Assembly (NCBI GenBank): GCA_019635875.1
Contig: JAHBYP010000012.1
Location: 1 to 64,000, forward strand
Direction of reading: 5' to 3'
Source: Alphaproteobacteria bacterium
GTDB lineage: Bacteria > Pseudomonadota > Alphaproteobacteria > Reyranellales > Reyranellaceae
DNA: 64,000 nucleotides
Below the pieces are notes generated by a model, which searched no databases, was not told the DNA's origin, and saw nothing but the letters and a program-made list of their open reading frames with translations. Each line of letters opens with the position of its first letter. The first letter of the stretch is position 1. Both the position numbers and the translations under genes were made by a program. Of this stretch, positions 30,503 through 39,741 are shown piece after piece.

Positions 30503-31537
30503 TTAAGCAACCGGCCGATCGAGCAGCTCGGCCAGCCTGCGGCGGTACAATGCGAGATCGTCGCCGCCCGCGCCGTCATATCGCGCTCGAGCCAGCGCCG
30601 CCGCCCGGGTGACGCGCGCCGCGCCGCGCGGTGAGAGTGGCCCGATCACTGCGGCGATCTCGCGCATCTGGGCGAAATCGCCATTGCAGTGGAGCACGAC
30701 GTCGCAACCTGCGGCCAGCGACTGGCGGGCGCGCTCGGCATGGGTGCCGCCCAGCGCGTTCATCGACAGATCGTCAGAGATCAGCACGCCGTCGAAGCCG
30801 ATATGGCCGCGGATCACGTCGCCGATGATCCGCGCCGAGGTGGTGGCCGGCTGGTTGCTCGATAGCGAACGATAGAGGACATGGGCCGTCATGCCCCAAG
30901 GCAGGTCGGCCAGTGCCTGGAACGGCGCGAAGTCCGTCCGTTCCAGCTCGGCACGGCTGGTCTCGACCGTTGGCAGCTCCTGGTGGCTGTCGGCGCGTGC
31001 CCGGCCATGGCCCGGCAGGTGCTTCATGACCGGAATGATGCCGCCAGCCAGCAGCCCGTCGGCCAGGGCCCGGCCGAGTGCCACCACCGCCTGCACGGTC
31101 CCGGCGAAGGCGCGGTCGCCGATCACGCCATGCGCGCCGGGCACTGGCAGGTCGAGAACCGGGGCGCAATCGACGTCGATGCCCAGCGGCGCGAGATCGG
31201 CGGCGAGCAGGCGGCCATTGAGTCGTGTTGCCATCATCGCCGCGGCGGGATCGCTGGCGTAGAGCTCGCCGAACACCGAGGCCGGTGGCGCCAGCCGCCA
31301 ATGCGGCGGCTTCAGCCGCTGCACGCGCCCGCCCTCCTGGTCGATCAGCACGGGCGCATCGTCGCGGCCCACCGATGCGCGCAGCGAGTCGACCAGGCGG
31401 CGCACCTGATCGGGCGCCTCGACGTTGCGGGCGAAGAGAATGAAGCCGAGCGGGTCGGTATCGCGGAAGAACGCGCGCTCCTCGGCGCCCAGCGCCGGGC
31501 CGGCGCAGCCGAAGATCGCCGCGCGGGGAGCGGACAC
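30503..31537 (-). CDS. nagZ: Beta-N-acetylhexosaminidase (NagZ, GH3)
   Basis: NagZ removes N-acetylglucosamine from anhydromuropeptides during peptidoglycan recycling. The 344-residue TIM-barrel has LIDQEGGRVQRLKPP, the substrate/acid-base loop IPVMKHLPGHGRARADSHQE and the nucleophile Asp in VLISDDLSMNAL. The start is a GTG at 31537 that lies 5 bases after the stop of the SPOR gene. No signal peptide, consistent with the cytoplasmic enzyme. Confidence 0.95.
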   Translation of the reverse strand: MSAPRAAIFGCAGPALGAEERAFFRDTDPLGFILFARNVEAPDQVRRLVDSLRASVGRDDAPVLIDQEGGRVQRLKPPHWRLAPPASVFGELYASDPAAAMMATRLNGRLLAADLAPLGIDVDCAPVLDLPVPGAHGVIGDRAFAGTVQAVVALGRALADGLLAGGIIPVMKHLPGHGRARADSHQELPTVETSRAELERTDFAPFQALADLPWGMTAHVLYRSLSSNQPATTSARIIGDVIRGHIGFDGVLISDDLSMNALGGTHAERARQSLAAGCDVVLHCNGDFAQMREIAAVIGPLSPRGAARVTRAAALARARYDGAGGDDLALYRRRLAELLDRPVA

Positions 31538-31542
31538 CTGCG

Positions 31543-32475
31543 CTACCGCGCCGGCGGGATGATCACGCAGTCGACGTTGCGCGACTTGAGCCGATCGCAG
31601 GTCGATTTCGCCTGCCTGTCGTCGAGCGGGCCGGCCTGGACGCGGACCCAGCCCGTCTTGTCGCCGCGATCGATGCGCACGGGCTGCATCGACAGCGAGC
31701 CCAGCACGTCGCCGTGGGATTTCTGCAGCCGCGCCCAGATCGCGCGCGCGGCGTCTTCCGAGCGATCGGCCGCAAGTTGCACGCGATAGCCACCGGCCCG
31801 CGCGGTCGGCGGCTCCAGCGTGTCGATCAGCTTGGTCAAGGACCCGGCGCCGGTATCCTTCACCGTCGGCTGCGCCGCGGCATCGGGCGTGGCCGGTGGC
31901 GGTGGCGGCACGGCGGCGGTCGCTGTCGGCGCCACCGGTGGCTGGCCGGGTTCCGGCGACGGCGGCTGCAGAGGCACCGGCGCGACGGCCGGCGCCGGAG
32001 GCGCAGCGACCGAAGGGCGCGGCGGCATGGTGGGAACTGTCGGCGGCGGCAGCAGACGCTCGGTCTGCGACGGCACAGCCTTGGGATCGACGCGCGTGTA
32101 TACGTCCTTGTCCAGGTTGGGCACGACCATGCCCTTGGGGTCGTCGGGACGCACCTTGGCCGGTCCCGGCGGCGTCGGGATCACCGGCGTAAGGCCGGCG
32201 CCACCGCGCTCGATATCCTGCTTGTGGGCCCAGTAGACCACGCCGCCGAAGCTCGCCAGGGCGGCGATGCTGATCATCGCCGTCAGCAGCACGCCTTTGC
32301 GGCGCCCGGCGGCGATCAGCATCGACGGGGTCGAGGGCGCCGCCGCCGCCGAACTGGCGGCGAGATCGTCCATGGAGATCGACCGCAATGGGGGCCGTTC
32401 AGCGGTCGGGCCGTGGGCCGGCGATGGATGGTAGACGATGGGCCCGCTTGCCGGCAGCGGGTCTTTTTGAAACAT
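31543..32475 (-). CDS. SPOR-domain membrane protein
   Basis: A 310-residue bitopic protein: cytoplasmic N-terminus of about 60 residues, one membrane helix (GVLLTAMISIAALASFGGVVYWA), a long Pro/Ala/Val-rich periplasmic spacer, and a C-terminal SPOR domain (GYRVQLAADRSEDAARAIWA ... GWVRVQAGPLDDRQAKSTCD). SPOR domains bind denuded glycan strands at the division septum. The order argS-SPOR-nagZ-scpA-scpB is conserved in Alphaproteobacteria. The ATG shares one base with the argS stop (TGATG); an upstream TTG one codon earlier is unlikely. Confidence 0.92.
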   Translation of the reverse strand: MFQKDPLPASGPIVYHPSPAHGPTAERPPLRSISMDDLAASSAAAAPSTPSMLIAAGRRKGVLLTAMISIAALASFGGVVYWAHKQDIERGGAGLTPVIPTPPGPAKVRPDDPKGMVVPNLDKDVYTRVDPKAVPSQTERLLPPPTVPTMPPRPSVAAPPAPAVAPVPLQPPSPEPGQPPVAPTATAAVPPPPPATPDAAAQPTVKDTGAGSLTKLIDTLEPPTARAGGYRVQLAADRSEDAARAIWARLQKSHGDVLGSLSMQPVRIDRGDKTGWVRVQAGPLDDRQAKSTCDRLKSRNVDCVIIPPAR

Positions 32476-34226
32476 CAACGCATCTCCTCGGCGGGGGTGA
32501 CGCCGAACACTTGCAATCCTGATTGTATCACGAATCCAACCGCTTGTACCAACGCCATGCGCGCCAAGGTCAATTGAGAATCGGACTCAATGATGAACCG
32601 CAAGCCGGTTTCGTCCCGGCCCCGGGTCCAATGCGCGTGGAACTGCGAGGCAAGCTCGTAGAGGTAAAACGCCAGGCGGTGCGGCTCGTGGGCCTGGGCG
32701 GCCGCCTCGACCTGCCGCGGCCACTGAACGAGGGTCTTGATGAGCGCCAGCTCACCCGGATCGGTAAGGCGGGCCAGGGGAGCCGTCGACAGCGCCGCGG
32801 CGTCTGGTACCGGCAGGTTGGCCTGAGCCGCCTGGCGGAAGACCGAGCGGGTGCGCGCATGGGCGTACTGCACGTACCAGACCGGGTTGTCGCGCGACTG
32901 CTCGGTGGCCTTCACCAGGTCGAAGTCGAACGCCGCGTCGTTGCGCCGCGTCAGCATGGTGAAGCGCACGACATCGGGACCGACCTCATCGAGCAGGTCG
33001 CGCAGGGTGACGAAGGTGCCGGCGCGCTTGGACATGCGCACCAGCTCGCCGTTCTTCAGCACGCGCACCAGCTGGCAGAGCTTGATGTCGAGTTCGCCAT
33101 TGCCTGCCGTGATCGCCTTGACCGCCGCCTGCATGCGCTTGACGTAGCCGCCATGGTCGGCGCCCCAGACATCGATCATGTCGGCGAAGCCGCGGCGGAA
33201 CTTGTCGTGGTGATAGGCGATGTCATTGGCAAAGTATGTCCACGAGCCGTCCGACTTCTTCAGCGGCCGATCAATGTCGTCGCCAAACTGCGTGGCGCGG
33301 AACAGCGTCTGCTCGCGCTCTTCCCAGTCATCGGGCTTCTGGCCCTTGGGCGGCTCGAGGGTGCCCTGGTAGATCAGGCCCTGCTTCGTCAGCGAGTCGA
33401 ACGCCGCGTCCACGGCTCCGCTGTCGACAAGAGAGCGCTCCGACGTGAAGACGTCCATGTGCACGCCGAGCGTCTCGAGATCGGCGCGGATGTCGGCCAT
33501 CATCTCGTCGATGGCGAACTGCCGCATCGGCGCCAGCCATTCGCTTTCGGGCTGATTCGTCCACTTCGCGCCGTCGCGCTGGGCAAGCCTGATTCCCACC
33601 TCCTTGAGATACTCGCCCGGATAGAGGCCTGCTGGAATCTCGCCGATCTCCTGGCCCAACGCCTCGCGATAGCGCAGGAAGGTCGAACGGCCCAGCGTGT
33701 CGACCTGCGCGCCGGCGTCGTTGATGTAGTACTCCTTGGTGACGGCGTAGCCGGCCTTGCGCAGCAGGTTGGCCAGCGCATCGCCCACGACCGCGCCGCG
33801 CGCGTGCGCGACGTGCAGCGGCCCGGTGGGATTGGCCGAGACGTACTCGACGTTGACCTTGGCGCCCTTGCCGAGGTCGGAGTCGCCGTAGGCCGCACCG
33901 GCCTTCAGCAGTTCTACGAGATGCGCGCGCCAGAAATCGTCGGCGAGCCGGATGTTGATGAACCCCGGCCCGGCCACGGCCACCTCTGTGACGCTCGCGA
34001 TCGAACGCAGCCGGCCTGCCAGCGCATCGGCGATCTCGCGCGGCTTCCTGCGCGCTCCCCTGGCAAGGACCATCGCCGCATTGGTCGCGACGTCGCCATG
34101 CGCGGCGTCGCGCGGCGGCTCGGCGGTGACGGCGGAGAGATCGAGGCCGGCCGGCAGCTCGCCGGCGGCTTCCATTGCACGGAGCGCGCCGATGATCTCG
34201 TCGGCGATGTGACGGAACAGGTTCAT
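32475..34226 (-). CDS. argS: Arginyl-tRNA synthetase
   Basis: ArgS charges tRNA-Arg. The 583-residue class I enzyme has the N-terminal Add1 domain, the HIGH-like motif GPLHVAHARGAVVGDAL, the KMSKS-like GELVRMSKRAGTFVTL and a C-terminal DALR anticodon-binding domain (YVQYAHARTRSVFRQA onward). The ATG at 34226 (MNLFRHIADEIIGAL) is chosen; residues upstream of it in the open frame look non-coding. The dgt stop lies 52 bases upstream. Confidence 0.97.
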   Translation of the reverse strand: MNLFRHIADEIIGALRAMEAAGELPAGLDLSAVTAEPPRDAAHGDVATNAAMVLARGARRKPREIADALAGRLRSIASVTEVAVAGPGFINIRLADDFWRAHLVELLKAGAAYGDSDLGKGAKVNVEYVSANPTGPLHVAHARGAVVGDALANLLRKAGYAVTKEYYINDAGAQVDTLGRSTFLRYREALGQEIGEIPAGLYPGEYLKEVGIRLAQRDGAKWTNQPESEWLAPMRQFAIDEMMADIRADLETLGVHMDVFTSERSLVDSGAVDAAFDSLTKQGLIYQGTLEPPKGQKPDDWEEREQTLFRATQFGDDIDRPLKKSDGSWTYFANDIAYHHDKFRRGFADMIDVWGADHGGYVKRMQAAVKAITAGNGELDIKLCQLVRVLKNGELVRMSKRAGTFVTLRDLLDEVGPDVVRFTMLTRRNDAAFDFDLVKATEQSRDNPVWYVQYAHARTRSVFRQAAQANLPVPDAAALSTAPLARLTDPGELALIKTLVQWPRQVEAAAQAHEPHRLAFYLYELASQFHAHWTRGRDETGLRFIIESDSQLTLARMALVQAVGFVIQSGLQVFGVTPAEEMR

Positions 34227-34278
34227 GGACTCAAGGGAAGCGGTTGCGGCAGTGGACAGGCTGGTCCTGATAACACGC

Positions 34279-35445
34279 TCAGGTGTACGGGTCGAACAGC
34301 CGTCGGTGCTCGTCGAGCGCATAGTTGTCGGTCATGCCGGCGATATAGTCTGCGACGACGCGTGCGCGGCCGCGCTGGTCGTGCTCGAGTGCGCGCTCGC
34401 GCCATTCGTCCGGCAGGCAGCGCGGGTCTGCGAAGAGCAGGCTGAAGAGATCGGTGACGACGCGGCTCGCCTTCGACTTCATGCGGTGCACGCGCCAGTG
34501 GAAGTACATGCGCGCGTAGAGGAACTTGCGCACGGCGCCGTTCGCCTCGGCCATCCCCGGCGAGAACGCCACGATCGGCCGGCCCAGACGGCGAATGTCC
34601 GCGACATCGCGTGGCGCCGCCTCGGCCAGGCGCCTTCGCGTCTCGCCGACAACATCTTCGACCATGACGTTGATCAGCCGGCGGATCGCCTCGTGGGTCA
34701 GGCGCCCCTCTTCGATCGCCGGGTAGCGCCGGCGGACTTCCTTGAACATGTCGCCGACCAAAGGCAGCGGCAGCAGGTCCTCGATCGCGAACAGGCCGGC
34801 GCGCAGGCCATCGTCGATGTCGTGGTTGTTGTAGGCGATGTCGTCGCTCAGCGAGGCGACTTGTGCCTCGGGCCCGGCGTAGGTGGCGAGATCTAGGTCC
34901 CACTCGCCGCTGAACTCGACGATGGCCGCCGGCAGGTCAGCCAGCGTCTTGTTGCCGGCAAGCAGCGGGCCGTTGTGCTTGACCGCGCCCTCCAGCGTTT
35001 CCCAGGTCAGGTTCAACCCGTCGAACTCCGCGTAGCGATGCTCGAGCTTGGTGACAATCCGCAGGGTCTGGGCGTTGTGGTCGAAACCGCCATGCTCCTT
35101 CATCGCCGCGTCGAGCGCCTCCTCGCCCGAGTGGCCGAAGGGCGTATGGCCAAGATCGTGCGCCAGCGCCAGGGCCTCGGCGAGGTCCTCGTCCAGCGCC
35201 AGCGTGCGCGCGATCGAGCGGGCGATCTGCGCCACCTCGAGCGAATGCGTCAGCCGCGTGCGGTAGTGATCGCCTTCGTGGTTCACGAAGACCTGCGTCT
35301 TGTGCTTCAGCCGGCGGAACGCGGTCGAATGGATGATGCGGTCGCGATCGCGCTGGAACGGCGAGCGGGTCGTCGTCTCGGGTTCGCGGTGGAGCCGTCC
35401 GCGCGAGACGGCGGCGTGCGTTGCCCAGATCGAAAGTTCGGCCAT
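34279..35445 (-). CDS. dgt: Deoxyguanosinetriphosphate triphosphohydrolase-like protein
   Basis: An HD-domain dNTPase that cleaves dNTPs to deoxynucleoside and triphosphate. The 388-residue protein has RDRDRIIHSTAFRRLKHKTQ, the metal-binding HD motif pieces RTRLTHSLEVAQIARSIAR and ALAHDLGHTPFGHSGEEAL, and SLSDDIAYNNHDIDDGLRAG. This is the shorter, dGTPase-like form common in Alphaproteobacteria, where it commonly precedes argS. The ATG at 35445 is the only one that gives the family N-terminus. Confidence 0.93.
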   Translation of the reverse strand: MAELSIWATHAAVSRGRLHREPETTTRSPFQRDRDRIIHSTAFRRLKHKTQVFVNHEGDHYRTRLTHSLEVAQIARSIARTLALDEDLAEALALAHDLGHTPFGHSGEEALDAAMKEHGGFDHNAQTLRIVTKLEHRYAEFDGLNLTWETLEGAVKHNGPLLAGNKTLADLPAAIVEFSGEWDLDLATYAGPEAQVASLSDDIAYNNHDIDDGLRAGLFAIEDLLPLPLVGDMFKEVRRRYPAIEEGRLTHEAIRRLINVMVEDVVGETRRRLAEAAPRDVADIRRLGRPIVAFSPGMAEANGAVRKFLYARMYFHWRVHRMKSKASRVVTDLFSLLFADPRCLPDEWRERALEHDQRGRARVVADYIAGMTDNYALDEHRRLFDPYT

Positions 35446-35474
35446 GGCCTCGATCCGCCTCGGCCGGAGGCGGC

Positions 35475-35906
35475 CTACTTCACCAGCGTGACGGGCACGT
35501 CGACATGCGCCAGCACATCCTGGGCCACGGAGCCCATGACAACCCCGGATATCCCGGAGTGGCCGCGCGTGCCGAGCACGACCTGCCTCGGTGCGATCTT
35601 GCGGGCGTATTCGCCGATGATTTCTCCGGGCCGGCCGACAAAGATATGAACCTGGGCTCGCACGCCGGCCTCTTCGCACAGGCGTCGGGCCGATCGCAGC
35701 GCCGCGTCACCCTGTTCGCGATGATAGTCGCTGATGGTCCCCCGATCGATGAAGGTCGACACCACGCCGCCCACCGGCGCCTGGACATTCACCAGGTGCA
35801 GCATGTCGGCGAACCCGCCGACGACCAAGGCGATCGCATGCTTCACCGCGCGGTCGGAATTGGCCGAACCGTCGACCGGAACGAGGATCGAGCCCTTGTC
35901 GCTCAT
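35475..35906 (-). CDS. Universal stress protein (UspA family)
   Basis: A 143-residue single-domain Usp. The Rossmann-like fold begins GSILVPVDGSANSDRAVKHA, and the ATP-binding signature G-2x-G-9x-G(S/T) is intact in GTRGHSGISGVVMGSVAQ, followed by VDVPVTLVK. It is thus predicted to bind ATP. It is 9 bases downstream of the TerC gene and 29 bases upstream of dgt, suggesting one transcript. Confidence 0.94.
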   Translation of the reverse strand: MSDKGSILVPVDGSANSDRAVKHAIALVVGGFADMLHLVNVQAPVGGVVSTFIDRGTISDYHREQGDAALRSARRLCEEAGVRAQVHIFVGRPGEIIGEYARKIAPRQVVLGTRGHSGISGVVMGSVAQDVLAHVDVPVTLVK

Positions 35907-35915
35907 GCCATCCTC

Positions 35916-36722
35916 CTAGTTCCGCTTGTCCGCGCTGGCGCCGTCGTCGCCGGCCAGATCGATCAGCTCCGGCGCCTGCCGCGCGAGCCGGGCCCGCCGC
36001 CGCCTGTCCAGAAGCTTGCCGACCACGACGACAAACACCGCGCCCGCCGCAGCGCACACATAGTGCGCATAGGGGATGCGCGCTTCCAGCCAGAAGGCGA
36101 TCGTGCCGGGGGGCGCCACGTCGGCCTGGGGCGGCTTGCCATCGCTCGACATCACCTCGCCGCCGATCCAGCCCAGCAGCGCACCGCCCAGCACCACGAG
36201 GACCGGGTATCGCCGCAGCAGCGAGGTCAGCAGGGTGCTGCCGTAAATGATGATCGGGATGCTGATCAGCAGCCCGAGGATGACCAGCACGCCGTCGTTG
36301 TTGGCCGCGCCGGCGATGGCGATGGCGTTGTCGAGACTCATCACCGCGTCGGCGATGATGATGGTCCAGATCGCGCCCCACAAGTTGCGGCTGCCCCTGA
36401 TGTTCCCACCACCACCGGCCTCGCCCTCGTCGTCCTGGGTCAGCAGCTTCACGCCGATCCACAGCAGCAGCACGCCGCCGACCAGCTTGAGGTACGGGAC
36501 GCTCAGCAGCAGGCCTATGATGAACACGAAGACGACGCGCAGGGCGATCGCGCCGAAGCTGCCGAGGAGGATCGCCGGCTTGCGGTGGCGTTCCTCGAGG
36601 TTGCGGGCGGCGAGCGCGATGACGACCGCGTTGTCGCCGGCGAGAATGATATCGGCCACGATGATCTTGCCCAGCGCCGCCCAGAAGGCTGCGCTCGACA
36701 GGTCGGGCATCACGAAATCCAT
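35916..36722 (-). CDS. TerC-family membrane protein
   Basis: A 268-residue integral membrane protein with about seven helices. Two acidic membrane motifs characteristic of TerC/YceF/YkoY proteins are present: IIVADIILAGDNAVVIALAA and IIIADAVMSLDNAIAIAGAA. Family members are linked to manganese export and co-translational metallation of exported proteins. GAGGAG upstream of the ATG at 36722 supports this start over a longer frame. It heads the minus-strand run terC-usp-dgt-argS. Confidence 0.92.
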   Translation of the reverse strand: MDFVMPDLSSAAFWAALGKIIVADIILAGDNAVVIALAARNLEERHRKPAILLGSFGAIALRVVFVFIIGLLLSVPYLKLVGGVLLLWIGVKLLTQDDEGEAGGGGNIRGSRNLWGAIWTIIIADAVMSLDNAIAIAGAANNDGVLVILGLLISIPIIIYGSTLLTSLLRRYPVLVVLGGALLGWIGGEVMSSDGKPPQADVAPPGTIAFWLEARIPYAHYVCAAAGAVFVVVVGKLLDRRRRARLARQAPELIDLAGDDGASADKRN

Positions 36723-36765
36723 CTCGCTCCTCGGGCTCCAACGCGGCCGGACGGCAGGGCGGCGC

Positions 36766-36793
36766 ACCATAGCGCGCGCCGCTCCACTGTAAA
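36766..36793 (-). promoter_or_regulatory. Candidate promoter for the terC-usp run
   Basis: On the minus strand TTTACA (36793-36788) and TATGGT (36771-36766) are separated by 16 bases, about 45 bases upstream of the terC ATG. Both hexamers deviate from consensus, so this is a moderate candidate only. Confidence 0.35.
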
Positions 36794-36867
36794 CATCAAA
36801 GCGAAACGCTGTCGCCCGTTTCAGCCGGATGCTATCCCAGGCGCCTGGATGGCCCGAGGGGGAGGCG

Positions 36868-37368
36868 ATGGCGGCGGCGACTTACAGCAAGATGTTTCCG
36901 GTATCGTGGACCGAGCTGCACCGCGATGCCAAGGCACTGGCCTGGCGCCTGGCCGACACCGGTCCCTACAAGGGCCTGATCGCCATCACCCGCGGTGGCC
37001 TGGTGCCGGCGGCAATCGTCGCCCGTGAGCTGGAGCTGCGGCTGATCGACACCATCTGCTGCTCGACCTACGAGAAGACGAAACGCGGCGCCAAGGTCGA
37101 GGTGCTCAAGGGTACGCGGGCCGAGGCCGACAAGGGCGAGGACTGGCTGATCGTCGACGACCTGGTCGACACCGGCGTCACCGCCGAGCACGTCCGCCAG
37201 CTGCTGCCCAAGGCGCATTTCGCCACGGTCTACGCCAAGCCCGCCGGCAAGCCGATGGTCGACACCTTCATCACCGAGGTCAGCCAGGACACCTGGATCC
37301 TGTTCCCCTGGGACCAGGAAGCGGTGATGTCGACGCCGATCGTCGAGCTCAAGCAGAAGCGACGCTAG
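36868..37368 (+). CDS. gpt: Xanthine-guanine phosphoribosyltransferase
   Basis: A type I phosphoribosyltransferase of 166 residues that salvages xanthine and guanine with PRPP. It has IAITRGGLVPAAIVARELEL, the PRPP loop DWLIVDDLVDTGVTAEHVRQ and the base-binding end DTWILFPWDQEA that marks the XGPRT group. A strong GGGGGAGG just upstream selects the ATG at 36868 over the open frame beginning at 36829. It is divergent from terC. Confidence 0.93.
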   Translation: MAAATYSKMFPVSWTELHRDAKALAWRLADTGPYKGLIAITRGGLVPAAIVARELELRLIDTICCSTYEKTKRGAKVEVLKGTRAEADKGEDWLIVDDLVDTGVTAEHVRQLLPKAHFATVYAKPAGKPMVDTFITEVSQDTWILFPWDQEAVMSTPIVELKQKRR

Positions 37369-37550
37369 AGCGGATCGGCGCCTCGCGCCAGTGAACAGCC
37401 TATCGTGAAAAATCGCCTCCGGCCGGATGGCGGTTGATCCGCTGTTTCGCGCGCGGTGCTAGCATCCGCCAACCGATCGCGGCCGTAGAAGGCACGGCGC
37501 CACAGGAGCGGAAAACAGCAACCCCGCCCAGCGCGATCGGCGGAGGCAGC

Positions 37551-38882
37551 GTGGCACGCAGGGGAGCACATGCCATCGTGATGGGCGGCAGCATGGCCGG
37601 GCTGCTGGCCGCGCGCGTGCTCGCCGACTACTACGACCGCATCACGGTCATCGAGCGCGACAGCGTCAGCGCGTGGGCCGAGCCGCGCAAGGGCACGCCG
37701 CAGGATCGTCACGTGCACGGCTTCTGGGCGCGCGGCCTGCGCACCGTCGAGCGACTGTTTCCCGGCATAATGGCCGAGCTGCATGGAGGCGGGGCGGTGC
37801 CCGGCGACGCCGTCGGCGACGTCAACTGGCACCAGTTCGGCGGGCTGAAGCTGCGCGCGCCGACGGGCATCGGCGCCACCCTGATGACGCGTCCATTCCT
37901 CGAAGGCCACGTGCGGCGCCGCGCGCTGGACTCGCCGACGATTCACCTGCGTTCGGGCACGACTGTCACCGACCTCACCACCTCGGAGCAGCACCGCCGC
38001 GTCAGCGGCGTCTATGTCCTGGGCGCTGGCGGCACGCGCGAGGTGATCGAGGCCGATCTCGTCGTCGATGCCACCGGACGCGGCACGCAGGCGCCACGCT
38101 GGCTGGAGTTCATGGGCTATCAGCGCCCGCCCGAGACGGCGATGCGCATCGACCTCGCCTACGCCACGCGCACCTTCCGGCGCCTGACCAACCTGCCCAC
38201 CATCGGCCACATCATCATCGGCACGCCGCCGATCCTGCGGCGGGGCGGCTTCTGCTTCGCGGTCGAGGACAGTCGCTGGCAGGTGACCCTGGTCGGCTTC
38301 CTCGGCGAGGAACCGCCGACGGATCCGCAGGGCTTCACCGACTACGCCGCCTCGCTGCCGAATGCCGAAATCCACGAGGTCGTACGCTCCTGCGAGCCGC
38401 TCGACGACATCCGGCTCTACAAGTTCGCGTCGAACCTGCGCCGCCACTATGAGCGCCTGAGCGCCTTTCCCGAGGGCTACCTGGTCATCGGCGATGCGCT
38501 GTGCAGCTTCAATCCGGCCTATGGCCAGGGCATGACGGTGGCGGCGCTGGAGGTCGAGGCGCTCGAAGCCTGTCTCGCCGGTGGCGTTGCGCCGGGGCAG
38601 ATCGCAGCGCAGTTCTTCAGGCGCGCCGCCCAAGTGATCGACGTGCCCTGGCGGCTGACCACCGGCGAGGATTTCCGCTTTCCCCAGGTGATTGGCAAAC
38701 GTCCGCCCCTGCTGAGCCTGCTCAACGCCTATGTCGCGCGCGTGCATCACGCCGCCACGGTCGACCCCGTGGTCTGCCGCGCCTTCTTCGAGGTCGCCTC
38801 GCTGACATGCCGTCCCGAGCGCCTGCTGGCGCCGGAGATCCTCTGGCGCGTGCTGACCGCGCGCCCCGTTCTCAGCACCTGA
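37551..38882 (+). CDS. FAD-dependent hydroxylase/monooxygenase-like flavoprotein
   Basis: A 443-residue flavoprotein with the N-terminal FAD dinucleotide fold (AIVMGGSMAGLLAARVLADY, then VIERD), a DATGRGTQAPRWLE motif, and the second FAD contact LVIGDALCSFNPAYGQGMTV. This is the pattern of the squalene-epoxidase/UbiH-like and tetracycline-modifying hydroxylases, but the substrate is unknown. Start: GGAGG at 37542-37546 sits 4 bases before a GTG at 37551. The frame is open back to 37434, but no ribosome site serves that start. The SDR gene follows 73 bases later on the same strand. Confidence 0.85.
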   Translation: MARRGAHAIVMGGSMAGLLAARVLADYYDRITVIERDSVSAWAEPRKGTPQDRHVHGFWARGLRTVERLFPGIMAELHGGGAVPGDAVGDVNWHQFGGLKLRAPTGIGATLMTRPFLEGHVRRRALDSPTIHLRSGTTVTDLTTSEQHRRVSGVYVLGAGGTREVIEADLVVDATGRGTQAPRWLEFMGYQRPPETAMRIDLAYATRTFRRLTNLPTIGHIIIGTPPILRRGGFCFAVEDSRWQVTLVGFLGEEPPTDPQGFTDYAASLPNAEIHEVVRSCEPLDDIRLYKFASNLRRHYERLSAFPEGYLVIGDALCSFNPAYGQGMTVAALEVEALEACLAGGVAPGQIAAQFFRRAAQVIDVPWRLTTGEDFRFPQVIGKRPPLLSLLNAYVARVHHAATVDPVVCRAFFEVASLTCRPERLLAPEILWRVLTARPVLST

Positions 38883-38955
38883 TCCCGCCGCTGCGCTTGC
38901 AGCCACCCGTCGATTCAGCCCATGGTTCAGCCCGTCCCAGGGGAAGGAGCGCTCA

Positions 38956-39705
38956 ATGGCTAAAGTCGCCCTCGTCACCGGCGCGGGGTCAGGCGTCGGC
39001 AAGGCCGCCGCGCTGGCGCTGGCCAAGGAAGGCTTCGATGTCGGCCTGGTCGGTCGCCGCGCGGAGATGCTCGAACCCGTCGCCACCGAGGCGCGCGCCG
39101 CAGGTGTGAAGGCGCTGGTGCTGCAGGGCGACGCCGGCGACCCCAAGCAGGTCAAGGCGATCTTCGCCAAGCTCAAGGACGGGTTGGGCCGCATCGACGT
39201 ACTGTTCAACAACGCCGGCACCGGCGCGCCGCCGATCCCGATGGAGGACCTGACCTACGAGCAATGGAAGGCGGTGGTCGACATCAACCTCACCGGCTCC
39301 TTCCTGTGCGCGCAGGAAGCCATCCGCATGATGAAGGCGCAGACGCCGCAGGGCGGGCGCATCATCAACAACGGCTCGATCTCCGCTCACGCCCCCAGGC
39401 CGCGCTCCGCCCCCTACACCGCCACCAAGCACGCCATCACCGGGCTCACCAAGGCGATCTCGCTCGACGGCCGCGAGTTCGACATCACCTGCAGCCAGAT
39501 CGACATCGGCAACGCCGCCACGCCGATGACCGAGCGCATGGCGCGCGGCGTGCCGCAGCCCGACGGATCCACCCGCGTCGAGCCGACCATGGACGTGCAG
39601 GCCGTCGCGCGCGCGGTCGTCTACGCCGCCACCCTGCCGCCAGACGCCAACATGCTGTTCATGACCGTGATGGCGACCAAGATGCCGTTCGTCGGACGGG
39701 GATAG
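38956..39705 (+). CDS. Short-chain dehydrogenase/reductase
   Basis: A classical SDR of 249 residues: cofactor motif VTGAGSGVGKAAALALA, NNAG at the fourth strand, catalytic Ser in NNGSISAHAP and the YxxxK pair in APYTATKHAITGL. The arginine pair after strand 2 (VGRRAEML) suggests NADP(H) preference. AAGGAG lies 6 bases before the ATG. The substrate is unknown. It converges with the CoA ligase gene, 36 bases apart. Confidence 0.93.
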   Translation: MAKVALVTGAGSGVGKAAALALAKEGFDVGLVGRRAEMLEPVATEARAAGVKALVLQGDAGDPKQVKAIFAKLKDGLGRIDVLFNNAGTGAPPIPMEDLTYEQWKAVVDINLTGSFLCAQEAIRMMKAQTPQGGRIINNGSISAHAPRPRSAPYTATKHAITGLTKAISLDGREFDITCSQIDIGNAATPMTERMARGVPQPDGSTRVEPTMDVQAVARAVVYAATLPPDANMLFMTVMATKMPFVGRG

Positions 39706-39741
39706 CCTTCCGTCTCCCGCCTGCGCGCGAGAAGGACTGGC

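Noticed and set aside
32523..34445. A 640-codon open frame on the plus strand
   Set aside because: It is antisense to argS and the end of dgt and has no domain features.
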